Shown here in pieces: positions 39,251 through 47,228 of a DNA stretch of 64,000 bases (the stretch's first letter is position 1; every line of letters begins with the position of its first letter). The notes under the pieces are model-generated. The model was not told the DNA's origin. It worked only from the letters and a program-made list of their open reading frames with translations, and searched no databases. Origin of the DNA: Campylobacter jejuni (lineage in GTDB: Bacteria; Campylobacterota; Campylobacteria; Campylobacterales; Campylobacteraceae); contig NZ_NFOE01000084.1 in the NCBI RefSeq assembly GCF_002179635.1, positions 1 to 64,000 of the forward strand, written 5' to 3'. The position numbers were made by a program, and so were the translations under genes.

Positions 39251-39390
39251 TGATAGATTATATTATTATTGCTTTGTTTGTAGCTTTTATGGTTTTTCTT
39301 GTGTTTGGCTTTAACCGCCAAATGCAAGAAAAAGCCAAACAAAGAGAAGAAAAACTAAAAACAAAGAAAGATTTTAAAAAAAATAGGTAA
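39250..39390 (+). CDS. small single-pass membrane protein, 46 residues
   Basis: The ATG overlaps the agcS stop (TAATG), so it is probably translated by re-initiation. One hydrophobic helix (residues 3-21) is followed by a strongly basic tail rich in Lys, Glu and Arg, giving an N-out, C-in protein. Function unknown; it could be a small companion of AgcS or belong with glyS, which starts 35 bases later. Too short for confident family assignment. Confidence 0.55.
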   Translation: MIDYIIIALFVAFMVFLVFGFNRQMQEKAKQREEKLKTKKDFKKNR

Positions 39391-39424
39391 AATACACTAA
39401 AAATTTTTAAATAAAGAGTGTAAA

Positions 39425-41419
39425 ATGAAATTGTTAATAGAAATAGGCACAGAAGAGCTTCCTGCTATTCCTTTATTAAAAGAACTTTCAAATATTACTA
39501 AAAAATGGGAAAAGATTTTACAAGAGTATCATTTAGAATCTGAATTTAAATTTTTCTATACTCCTAGAAGATTGGTTTTTATCCATGAAAATTTTAAAGA
39601 AAAACAAGATGATTCTTTTGTGGAATTTATAGGCGCACCTAGGGCGATAGCTTATAAAGATGGAAAGCTTACTCAAGCAGGGCTTAGTTTTTTAGAAAAA
39701 AGTGGTTTAAAAGAAGAAGAGCTTGAATTTAAAGAAATTAAAGGTAAAGAAGTCTTGTATTGTCAAAAACAAGTGCAAGGCCTACAAAGCAAAGCAGTTT
39801 TAGCTCAAATGATCGAAGCTTTCTTAAAAAGCTTGAGCTTTGGTAAAACTATGAGATGGGGTGATGGTAGCTTTGAATTTATTAGAGCTATTCGCTCGCT
39901 TTGTTGTGTATTAAATGATGAGTTGATTGAGTTTGAAAGCTATGGTGTTAAAAGTGCAAAAAGTACTTTTGTGCATAGAAGTGTTAGTTATGATTTGATA
40001 GCTTTTGAAAGCATTGATGAGTATTTTAAAACTTTAGAGCAAAATTATATTATTTTAGATCAAGAACAAAGAAAAAAGCTTATTATTGAACAGTTAAAGA
40101 CACTTGAAAAAGAAAATGATATTACTATTGCAGAAGATGATGAGCTTTTGGCTGAAGTTGTAGCTATCACAGAGTATCCAAAAGCATTATTAGGGCATTT
40201 TGAAAAAGAGTATTTAGAAATCCCAAGTGAGGTAATCATCACTTCCATGAGAGAAAACCAACGCTATTTTGCAGTATTTAAAAACAATACTTTAAGCAAT
40301 CATTTTATTGTAGTTTCTAATGCGGTTTGTGAGGATTATTCTAAAATCATTAATGGAAATGAAAGAGTTTTAAGGGCAAGATTAAGTGATGCGATGTTTT
40401 TTTGGAAAAATGACTTAGCGCAGGGCTTAAATAATGATAAAATAAGCCAAATGGTCTATCTTGAAGGACTTGGAACCTTAAAAGATAAAATCATTAGAGA
40501 ACAAAAAATCGCTGTTAAGCTTTGTGAGATTTTTGCTAATACCCAAAAAGATGAAATCTTAAAAGCCATAGAATACTCAAAAGCTGATCTAAGTACTCAA
40601 ATGGTGTATGAATTTACTGATCTTCAAGGTATTATGGGATCTTATTATGTTAAGGCTATGGGTATGAGCGATGAGCTTGCTTTGGCGATTAAAGAGCAAT
40701 ACCTTCCAAATGGCGATAATTCAGCTATGCCAAGTAATGAATTTAGCTCTATTGTAGCTTTAGCTTATAAATTTGATACACTTATGGGGCTTTTTTCAAT
40801 GGGGAAAATCCCAAGTGGCACAAAAGATCCTTATGCTTTAAGAAGAGCAGCAAATGGTGTTTTAAAAATTATCCTAGCTTTAAATAAAAATTTTGATCTT
40901 AAGATGTTTTTAGAAGCAATAGCTAGTGAATATAAAAGCTTTGATTTGAAAATTTTATTAGATTTTATCTTAGAGCGTTTATATACTTTTTATGAAGTAA
41001 ATGCTTCTTTTGTTAAAGCTGTGCTTAGCTCTAAAACTTATGATGTTATTTATATTGATTCTTGTATGAAAGCTTTGATTCAAAGCGCAAATAAGGCAGA
41101 TTTTAGTCAAAATTTTGCTACTTTTAAGCGTTTAGCAAATATTGCAGTATTGAGTGAAGCTCAAGTTAATGAAAATTTGTTTAACACTCAAGAGGAAAAA
41201 GATTTATATCAAGTTTTTATGCAGTGTAAAACAAAAGAAAACAACACTCAAGAGCTTTTAGAAAGCCTTTTTGCGCTAAAACCACAAATTGATGCTTTTT
41301 TTGATAAAGTAATGATTAATGACAAAGATGAAAATATCAAAAATAATCGTCAAGCTTTGGTGTGTGCAATCTATCGTGAGTTTTTAAAAATAGCTGATAT
41401 TAAAGAGCTTAGTGTATGA
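39425..41419 (+). CDS. glyS: glycyl-tRNA synthetase beta subunit
   Basis: Beta chain of the alpha2-beta2 glycyl-tRNA synthetase, which binds tRNA-Gly. Conserved openings LLIEIGTEELPA and FYTPRRLVF, the VSYDLIAFE-type segment, and the HD-like domain (AYKFDTLMGLFSMGKIPSGTKDPYALRRAANGVL) are seen, with the anticodon-binding domain at the end. 664 residues, standard. The alpha subunit (glyQ) is not in the window. Its stop overlaps the M23 peptidase start by four bases. Confidence 0.95.
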   Translation: MKLLIEIGTEELPAIPLLKELSNITKKWEKILQEYHLESEFKFFYTPRRLVFIHENFKEKQDDSFVEFIGAPRAIAYKDGKLTQAGLSFLEKSGLKEEELEFKEIKGKEVLYCQKQVQGLQSKAVLAQMIEAFLKSLSFGKTMRWGDGSFEFIRAIRSLCCVLNDELIEFESYGVKSAKSTFVHRSVSYDLIAFESIDEYFKTLEQNYIILDQEQRKKLIIEQLKTLEKENDITIAEDDELLAEVVAITEYPKALLGHFEKEYLEIPSEVIITSMRENQRYFAVFKNNTLSNHFIVVSNAVCEDYSKIINGNERVLRARLSDAMFFWKNDLAQGLNNDKISQMVYLEGLGTLKDKIIREQKIAVKLCEIFANTQKDEILKAIEYSKADLSTQMVYEFTDLQGIMGSYYVKAMGMSDELALAIKEQYLPNGDNSAMPSNEFSSIVALAYKFDTLMGLFSMGKIPSGTKDPYALRRAANGVLKIILALNKNFDLKMFLEAIASEYKSFDLKILLDFILERLYTFYEVNASFVKAVLSSKTYDVIYIDSCMKALIQSANKADFSQNFATFKRLANIAVLSEAQVNENLFNTQEEKDLYQVFMQCKTKENNTQELLESLFALKPQIDAFFDKVMINDKDENIKNNRQALVCAIYREFLKIADIKELSV

Positions 41420-42222
41420 GAAGAATTCTTTTTTTACTTTGTTTTTTGATTTTTACTTTAGAAGCTAGAGAGATTGAGCTTGTAAAAGGTCAAGTAGTTT
41501 TTTTAGAATTTGATAAAAATAATTTTTTACAAATTAGCTCAAATTCTAAAAAACTTCCTTTTTTTGAGTATAAAAATAAAGTCATTGTTAGTATAGCTAT
41601 GCCTTATAAAAATCCTAAAGATAGAAAGTTAATAACTGAATTTAAAGATAATTCTAAAGAAGAAATTGATATAAAATTTAGCGAAGGAAACTATAAAAAA
41701 GAATTTTTAAAAGTTAGTGCTTCTAAGGTTAATCCACCTAAAGAAACACTTGAGCGCATTAGTAAAGAATATCAAGAAGCTATTAAGGTTTATAATACTT
41801 ATACTAATACAGCTTTATTTGAAGGCAATTTTGCATACCCTTTAGAAAGTAAAATTACAAGTGATTTTGGAAAAGCAAGATTGTTTAATGATACTCTTAA
41901 AAGTTATCATAGCGGAACTGATTTTAGAGCAGCAAGTGGAACAAAAATTTATGCGAGCAATGATGGTATTGTAAGGATTGCTTCAAATCGTTACTATGCA
42001 GGAAATTCAGTGGTGATTGACCATGGATATGGGATTTATTCTCAATATTATCATCTATCAAAACTTAATGTAAAAGTAGGACAAAAGGTAAAAAAAGGCG
42101 AGCTTGTAGGTTTGAGTGGAGCTAGTGGTAGGGTTACAGGGCCACATTTGCATTTTGGAATTTTAGTTAATGGTGTGCAAGTTGATCCACTTGATTTTAT
42201 CGCTAAATTTAATGCTTTATAA
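41416..42222 (+). CDS. periplasmic M23 metallopeptidase
   Basis: Zinc endopeptidase for peptidoglycan crosslinks, of the LytM/M23 family. Signal peptide at residues 1-18, then an N-terminal beta domain and the M23 core with H-S-G-T-D (first ligands), a central helix of YASNDGIVRIAS, and the GPHLHFG pair. 268 residues. Both zinc motifs are intact, so it should be active. In Campylobacter and Helicobacter such enzymes set helical cell shape, but which homologue this is I cannot say. Confidence 0.87.
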   Translation: MRRILFLLCFLIFTLEAREIELVKGQVVFLEFDKNNFLQISSNSKKLPFFEYKNKVIVSIAMPYKNPKDRKLITEFKDNSKEEIDIKFSEGNYKKEFLKVSASKVNPPKETLERISKEYQEAIKVYNTYTNTALFEGNFAYPLESKITSDFGKARLFNDTLKSYHSGTDFRAASGTKIYASNDGIVRIASNRYYAGNSVVIDHGYGIYSQYYHLSKLNVKVGQKVKKGELVGLSGASGRVTGPHLHFGILVNGVQVDPLDFIAKFNAL

Positions 42223-43175
42223 TGATAGCTTTTAGTGAGTTTTTTCAAAATTGGATTGATAAATATTACTCCCAAGCTGTGAGTGTTGGCAAAAATGGAG
42301 ATTTTTATACCGCAGTTAGTGTGGGAAATCTTTTTGGAGTGCTCTTAGCTAACCATTTTTTAGAACTTATAGATGATAAAAAACTAACTTTACCGGTTGA
42401 AGTTGTAGAAATAGGGGCAAATGAAGGGCATTTAATGCTTGATTTTATACAAGCTTTATACACACTTAGAGTTGATGTTTTAGAGCAGATTGAGTGTTTT
42501 ATCATAGAGCCACATGAAAAGTTAAGATGTGTTCAAAAAAAACTTTTTGATGAATATGATTTAGATGTAAAAATTTATAATTCTTTAGAAGAATGTCATT
42601 TTAAAAATGCCTTTTTTTATGCTAATGAATTATTTGATTGTTTTGCGTGTGAACTTATAAAAGATAAAAAAATGGCATATGTTGACGATGATTTAAACAT
42701 TGTTTTTAAGCCTATGAATGAAGATCTTTTAAAAGAATGTGAAAAATATGCTATCACTAATAGTGAGCTTTGTATTTCTTATAAACCTTTTTTATCCAAA
42801 TTAAAACAAACTTGTGAAAAACTAACTTTTGCATGTTTTGATTATGCAAAAAAAGAAGAAAAAATTAGTATTAGAATGTATAAAAATCATCAAGTATATA
42901 ATCTTTTTGAAGAGAATTTAAAAGATTTTTTTGCTAAAAGTGATATTACATATAATGTAAATTTTGACCATTTTTTACAAGTTTTAAAAGAAGAGGGCTT
43001 TGAAGTGTTAGAATATAAAAATCAAAGCCAAGCCTTAATTGACTTTGGCTTGGAAGAAATTATTGAGCAAGCTAAAAATACTAACCCACAAATTTATAAA
43101 AACTTTATCAGCCAAAGTAAAAATTTGATGTTTAACTTTGGCGATAAATTTAAGTTTTTAGAATTTAAGATTTAA
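42222..43175 (+). CDS. SAM-dependent methyltransferase, MidA/NDUFAF7-like
   Basis: Class I methyltransferase of the DUF185 family; mitochondrial members methylate an arginine of complex I. The start has GDFYTAVSVGNLFGVLLA, the SAM loop is VEVVEIGANEGHLMLDFIQAL and the following block reads FFYANELFDCFACEL. 317 residues. It starts on the last base of the M23 peptidase gene and overlaps the converging ribB gene by 11 bases. In bacteria the substrate is unknown. Confidence 0.75.
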   Translation: MIAFSEFFQNWIDKYYSQAVSVGKNGDFYTAVSVGNLFGVLLANHFLELIDDKKLTLPVEVVEIGANEGHLMLDFIQALYTLRVDVLEQIECFIIEPHEKLRCVQKKLFDEYDLDVKIYNSLEECHFKNAFFYANELFDCFACELIKDKKMAYVDDDLNIVFKPMNEDLLKECEKYAITNSELCISYKPFLSKLKQTCEKLTFACFDYAKKEEKISIRMYKNHQVYNLFEENLKDFFAKSDITYNVNFDHFLQVLKEEGFEVLEYKNQSQALIDFGLEEIIEQAKNTNPQIYKNFISQSKNLMFNFGDKFKFLEFKI

Positions 43176-44187
43176 AATCACTGCTTGTAATATCAAGCCC
43201 AAAACCTTTTAAGCCTATAAATTCTTTATCGGTATTTTGACTTAGAAGTTTGATTTTTGAAATTTTTAAATACCTTAAAATTTGCGCTCCTATGCCGTAA
43301 TTTTTAAATTGTGTGTTTTCTTGTTTTTCATTTTTCATGAAAATGATTACACCACCTTTTTGGCTTAAAAACTCAATTTGTTTTAATAATTCATTAAATT
43401 TATTAGAAGTTAGAAGCTCAAAATCGCTTCCACTAAGATAAAATTTAACATTCTCACATTCTTTCAAAGCACCAAAACTAAAAGCTATATGTTCATTTTC
43501 ATTGTGATCTTTAAAAGTCATTTTTTTAGCTTTAAAACCTGCTAAAATACTTTCTTCTTCTTTAATTAAAGAAATCAAACTTTCATTTTTTAAACGATAC
43601 TCAATTAAATCTGAAATAGTAATCATATTAATATCGTGTTTTTTACAAAACTCAAGCAAATCACTTCTTCTAGCCATATCCCCATTATCTTTAACAATTT
43701 CACATATTACACATGCCTCTTTTAATCCTGCCAAGCGGCATAAATCCACCGTGCCTTCTGTGTGACCTGTTCTTTCTAAAACTCCACCTTTTTTTGCTAT
43801 CAAAGGATTAATATGGCCAGGACGCACAAAATAACTTGCATTTGCATTATCATCAGCAAAAATTCGTATAGTCATATCCCTTTCATAAGCACTTACCCCT
43901 GTTGCTGCATTTTTTGCATCAACGGTTATGGTAAAAGCTGTTTCGTGATTTGATGTATTTTTAGGCACCATTAAAGGTAGTTCAAATTTTTTAGCTAAGT
44001 TCTCGCTCAATGCTACACACACTACACCTCTTGCATGAGTAATGGCAAAATTTACTTTTTCTTGTGAGCTAAATTGTGCAGGGAAAATCAAATCCCCCTC
44101 ATTTTCTCTATCTTCTGCATCTACCATAACTAGCATTTTGCCATCTTGAAGTTCTTTTATAGCTTGTTCTACACTAATATATCCCAC
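43165..44187 (-). CDS. ribB: 3,4-dihydroxy-2-butanone-4-phosphate synthase with degenerate RibA domain
   Basis: Riboflavin synthesis: makes the four-carbon unit from ribulose 5-phosphate. Residues 1-205 are a complete RibB domain (VDAEDRENEGDLI, THARGVVCVAL, YERDMTIRIFADD, GHINPLIAKKGGVLERTGHTEGTVDL). Residues 206-340 align in position with GTP cyclohydrolase II but lack its zinc cysteines and catalytic block, so this half is probably inactive. 340 residues, as in other Campylobacter RibB/RibA fusions. A separate GTP cyclohydrolase is expected elsewhere. Divergent from the tRNA-Gln/fMet pair. Confidence 0.9.
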   Translation of the reverse strand: MGYISVEQAIKELQDGKMLVMVDAEDRENEGDLIFPAQFSSQEKVNFAITHARGVVCVALSENLAKKFELPLMVPKNTSNHETAFTITVDAKNAATGVSAYERDMTIRIFADDNANASYFVRPGHINPLIAKKGGVLERTGHTEGTVDLCRLAGLKEACVICEIVKDNGDMARRSDLLEFCKKHDINMITISDLIEYRLKNESLISLIKEEESILAGFKAKKMTFKDHNENEHIAFSFGALKECENVKFYLSGSDFELLTSNKFNELLKQIEFLSQKGGVIIFMKNEKQENTQFKNYGIGAQILRYLKISKIKLLSQNTDKEFIGLKGFGLDITSSDFKS

Positions 44188-44294
44188 TATTAATCTCCTT
44201 TTTTATTTTTTAAGAAATTATATAACATTTTTCTTGACATTATGTAAAAAATAATATATAATACCACTTTTAATTTAAAAATTACTTCATTTAT

Positions 44295-44369
44295 TGGGGT
44301 ATCGCCAAGCGGTAAGGCAACAGGTTTTGGTCCTGTCATTCAGGGGTTCGAATCCCTTTACCCCATCCA
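44295..44369 (+). tRNA. tRNA-Gln(TTG)
   Basis: Acceptor TGGGGTA/TACCCCA with U1-A72, anticodon arm ACAGG-TTTTGGT-CCTGT giving TTG, T-arm CAGGGGTTCGAATCCCTTT and encoded CCA after a T in the discriminator position. Confidence 0.93.
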
Positions 44370-44382
44370 CTTCATATGATGC

Positions 44383-44458
44383 CGCGAAGTAGAGCAGTGG
44401 TTAGCTCGTCGGGCTCATAACCCGAAGGTCGGGAGTTCAAATCTCCCCTTCGCAACCA
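44383..44458 (+). tRNA. initiator tRNA-fMet(CAT)
   Basis: Anticodon CAT in loop CTCATAA flanked by three G-C pairs (GGG/CCC), and a C1 x A72 mismatch at the end of the acceptor stem (CGCGAAG against CTTCGCA). Both are hallmarks of bacterial initiator tRNA. CCA is encoded. It lies 13 bases after tRNA-Gln. Confidence 0.93.
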
Positions 44459-44503
44459 ACTTTTTTAATTTTTACTTATCTCTAAAATAAGTTAATTCAA
44501 AAG

Positions 44504-45982
44504 TCATTTTTTACCTATTATAGTGATAATTTTTTCGTAATGTTCTTGTTTTATGTTGCAAGCATTGTTTTCTTGATATAAACAAAGACAATTTAATATA
44601 GGTTTTAAGCTATTATCTAATAAAGAAAAAGATATATCCTTTCTGTGTTCTACTTTTAGGAAATTTTGTAATATATTTTTATTTTTTTTGTAGCTTTGAC
44701 TAAAATTTATCCATGATTTTAAATCTTTTGGAAGATTAGCAGAAGCTGGAATTTTATTTTTTATATATGCATTGATATCTTGAGCTAGTTGAAAATCATC
44801 ATATATATTATCAAGGTTATAATAAGGAAGTATTTTATTATCAATGATGTGTGTTTTAAAGTCTTTGATGATTTTTGAAAGATTTTGCTTGATATCATCT
44901 TCAAGTTCTTGAGAGATGTGAGCAAGGTTATTTCTTAGATTTTTGATGTCTGTTAAAAGTTTGTATATTGTATCAAATTCAGCTTTGTGTTTATTTTTAT
45001 AGAATTTGGCCTTGCAATAAATGAAAATTTTATTATTAGCACTGTTGTTTAAAATAAAATTATTAATAGCTTGAGAATTATCATAAGAATTTTCTTGGTT
45101 TTTACGTAAGATCTTTAGTTCTTTAAAATGTTCTAAAATATATTTTGATAATCCTTCAAAAATATAAGTTGCACTAGCTAGATAATAGTTTTTTTCAAAC
45201 ATAATTTTGGCTATATAAAAATACTTTTCATATTCTTTTTTATCTTTTATGCTTTCAAAATAATTAAGTATGTTTTCTATCTCACATAAGATATTATTTA
45301 GCGGTTGATAAAATTCATTAGTCTTTGCAATGTTTATTTGCTTTTTTGCTTCTATTAAATTTTCTTTAAAAAGTTTTTTAAAGGCATTTGCGTGCAAACT
45401 ATGACTAAAAGATTCTAAAGCCAAAATCAAATTATCTGTGTAGTGGTTTTTGATTAGATTAAGTGTTTTTGAAAAAGTATCTAAAGATACAGCTAAAACG
45501 CTAATATCTAAATAACGATCCAAAGATATAAAATCATATTGTTTGCCTTTGATATTTTCTTGCGCAAAGATGATTTTTATTTTATTTGTGTAGTTGATTT
45601 TTCCAAAAATACTCCCAAAAGAAGCAATAAGTGGCAATGTTCTAAAACCATGAGTGATATCTAAGATAATATAATCATCTTGATGTTCTTTGATAATTTC
45701 TAATATGGTGTTGAAGATTAAAGACGGCTCGTGCTCGTTTATTTCTTTTGAGTATTGTAAGATATTGATTGAGTAGTTGTATTCTTTTAATAATTCGTGT
45801 TGTTTTTGTATTGATTCTTTAGTTCCGATAAAGCTAAAAGTAGCTTTAGAATGAAAATGTTCTAAAAGAAGCTGTGTTGTGTTAAAATATTTATTATTTG
45901 TTTCGTTTAAATTTAATTCTTTAAGCTTACCATAATTTACTTTTAACTCTCCACTAAGTCCTAAAAAATTTATAATATGCAT
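44504..45982 (-). CDS. csx1: Csx1-type CARF-HEPN ribonuclease (DxTHG family)
   Basis: Ancillary RNase of type III CRISPR systems, switched on by cyclic oligoadenylate made by Cas10. An N-terminal CARF domain (residues 1-170) carries the DxTHG hallmark (D108-I-T-H-G112, followed by FRTLP) that binds the ligand. The C-terminal HEPN domain has R350-x4-H355 (RNNLAH), the catalytic motif for RNA cleavage. I chose ATG at 45982 because AAGG lies seven bases before it; a TTG-TTG pair just upstream extends the frame by two codons. 492 residues. Transcribed divergently from the cas operon from an overlapping promoter. Confidence 0.9.
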   Translation of the reverse strand: MHIINFLGLSGELKVNYGKLKELNLNETNNKYFNTTQLLLEHFHSKATFSFIGTKESIQKQHELLKEYNYSINILQYSKEINEHEPSLIFNTILEIIKEHQDDYIILDITHGFRTLPLIASFGSIFGKINYTNKIKIIFAQENIKGKQYDFISLDRYLDISVLAVSLDTFSKTLNLIKNHYTDNLILALESFSHSLHANAFKKLFKENLIEAKKQINIAKTNEFYQPLNNILCEIENILNYFESIKDKKEYEKYFYIAKIMFEKNYYLASATYIFEGLSKYILEHFKELKILRKNQENSYDNSQAINNFILNNSANNKIFIYCKAKFYKNKHKAEFDTIYKLLTDIKNLRNNLAHISQELEDDIKQNLSKIIKDFKTHIIDNKILPYYNLDNIYDDFQLAQDINAYIKNKIPASANLPKDLKSWINFSQSYKKNKNILQNFLKVEHRKDISFSLLDNSLKPILNCLCLYQENNACNIKQEHYEKIITIIGKK

Positions 45983-46015
45983 CAACAAACCTTTATTTTT
46001 CTTTTTTAATTATTT

Positions 46016-46025
46016 ATTATATAAT
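46016..46025. promoter_or_regulatory. overlapping divergent -10 boxes between csx1 and the cas operon
   Basis: ATTATATAAT is a perfect ten-base palindrome that contains TATAAT on each strand. It lies 33-34 bases from each start codon (csx1 at 45982 on the minus strand, the small membrane gene at 46058 on the plus strand). One polymerase at a time could use it, linking the two units. Confidence 0.55.
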
Positions 46026-46057
46026 AATAATTAATTTAAAAAAGTCAAGGATAAAAA

Positions 46058-46417
46058 ATGGAAATTTTTAAATTAATGATTGAAATTTTAGATCAATGCA
46101 CTATAGTATTTAGTTTTATAACTATGCTAATAGTTGTTTTAAGTTTTAAGCAAAAACTTAAAGAAAATAATGAAATCACCATCATCTTGCAAACAAATTC
46201 ACAATCAAAAACCCTTCCGGTAAAAATTTTAAGACGTAATTTTACTAGAGCTGAGCTTTTGGGTTATCTTGGTATTTATAATAATTCTACACAAAACTTT
46301 AATATAGCATATCTAACAGAGCCACAATTTATGCAAGATGTTTTAAATATTCAAAAAGGAAAAGCAAATTCGATAACAATTTTCATAAGAGAATATGATA
46401 AGCATGCGCTTTTGTAA
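46058..46417 (+). CDS. small CRISPR-associated membrane-anchored protein
   Basis: First gene of the cas operon. One transmembrane helix (about residues 10-31, preceded by an acidic, amphipathic start) is followed by a ~85-residue soluble part rich in beta strands, including TLPVKILRRNFTRAELLGYL and FNIAYLTEPQFMQDVL. I have a faint memory of similar 'FTRAE..G.LG' proteins beside type III systems but cannot name a family. 119 residues. Its end overlaps the cas6 start by 23 bases. Possibilities are a membrane effector, an anchor for the interference complex or a regulator; none is shown by sequence. Confidence 0.75.
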   Translation: MEIFKLMIEILDQCTIVFSFITMLIVVLSFKQKLKENNEITIILQTNSQSKTLPVKILRRNFTRAELLGYLGIYNNSTQNFNIAYLTEPQFMQDVLNIQKGKANSITIFIREYDKHALL

Positions 46418-47228
46418 GATTAGTGTTTTATTTAAAAGCAAAAATAAACCTCCATATTTTATAGGCAGTCAGCTTAGAGGTGCTTTAGGATATGCTTTAA
46501 AAGATATTGCTTGTATAGATAAAAGTAAAATTTGTCAAAATTGTGAATTTTATAACAACTGTGTATATTATCGCGCATTTGAAGAAAAAAATTCTTATCA
46601 TAAATACCGCTTAGATTTTGAGTTAAATAAACCATATTATGATTTTAATCTTTATGTTTTTGATGATGAGTGTGAGTATGTTTTTGACTATATTAGTGCT
46701 ATTCATAAAATGCTTACTGAATTTGGCATAGGTGAAAATAGAGAAATCATTAATGATTTTAGTATTTATGTAAATGATGAGAAAATTTATCAAAATAATC
46801 ATTTTTATCAACTTGAAAATTACATTGATAATATTAATTTAAATACCTTTTCCAAAAATATAGAGTTAATCTTACTAACACCTTTGAGAATAAAGAAAAA
46901 TAATGTTTTTATAAGAGATATGAATATAGAGTTATTAGACATTATAAACTCTATACAAAAAAGATATTCTTTTATATATAATCAAGCTAATTCTAAAATC
47001 AACTTAGAAGGTAAGATTGTAAGTAAAAACTTATCCTATCAAGAGCTAAATAGAAAAAGCAATAGACAAAATACAAAAATGCAGCTAGGTGGTTTAATAG
47101 GTACTATAAAAATACAAGATTTAAATCATCAAACATATAAGCTGCTTAAAATTGGAGAGTATATTGGAGTAGGAAAACAATGCGTCTTTGGACTTGGAAA
47201 AATCATCATAAAGGAAGAAAATGAGTAG
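46395..47228 (+). CDS. cas6: Cas6 pre-crRNA endoribonuclease (RAMP, PF10040-like)
   Basis: Cuts the CRISPR transcript inside each repeat to release crRNAs with an 8-nt 5' tag. The N-terminal RAMP domain holds a cysteine cluster (C40, C47, C50, C56 in ACIDKSKICQNCEFYNNC) followed by VYYRAFE, a pattern typical of this Cas6 subfamily. The end has the glycine-rich loop GEYIGVGKQCVFGLGKI. 277 residues. ATG at 46395 and ATG at 46404 are both possible. It overlaps the gene before and cas10 after. The catalytic histidine cannot be fixed by eye. Confidence 0.87.
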   Translation: MISMRFCKISVLFKSKNKPPYFIGSQLRGALGYALKDIACIDKSKICQNCEFYNNCVYYRAFEEKNSYHKYRLDFELNKPYYDFNLYVFDDECEYVFDYISAIHKMLTEFGIGENREIINDFSIYVNDEKIYQNNHFYQLENYIDNINLNTFSKNIELILLTPLRIKKNNVFIRDMNIELLDIINSIQKRYSFIYNQANSKINLEGKIVSKNLSYQELNRKSNRQNTKMQLGGLIGTIKIQDLNHQTYKLLKIGEYIGVGKQCVFGLGKIIIKEENE

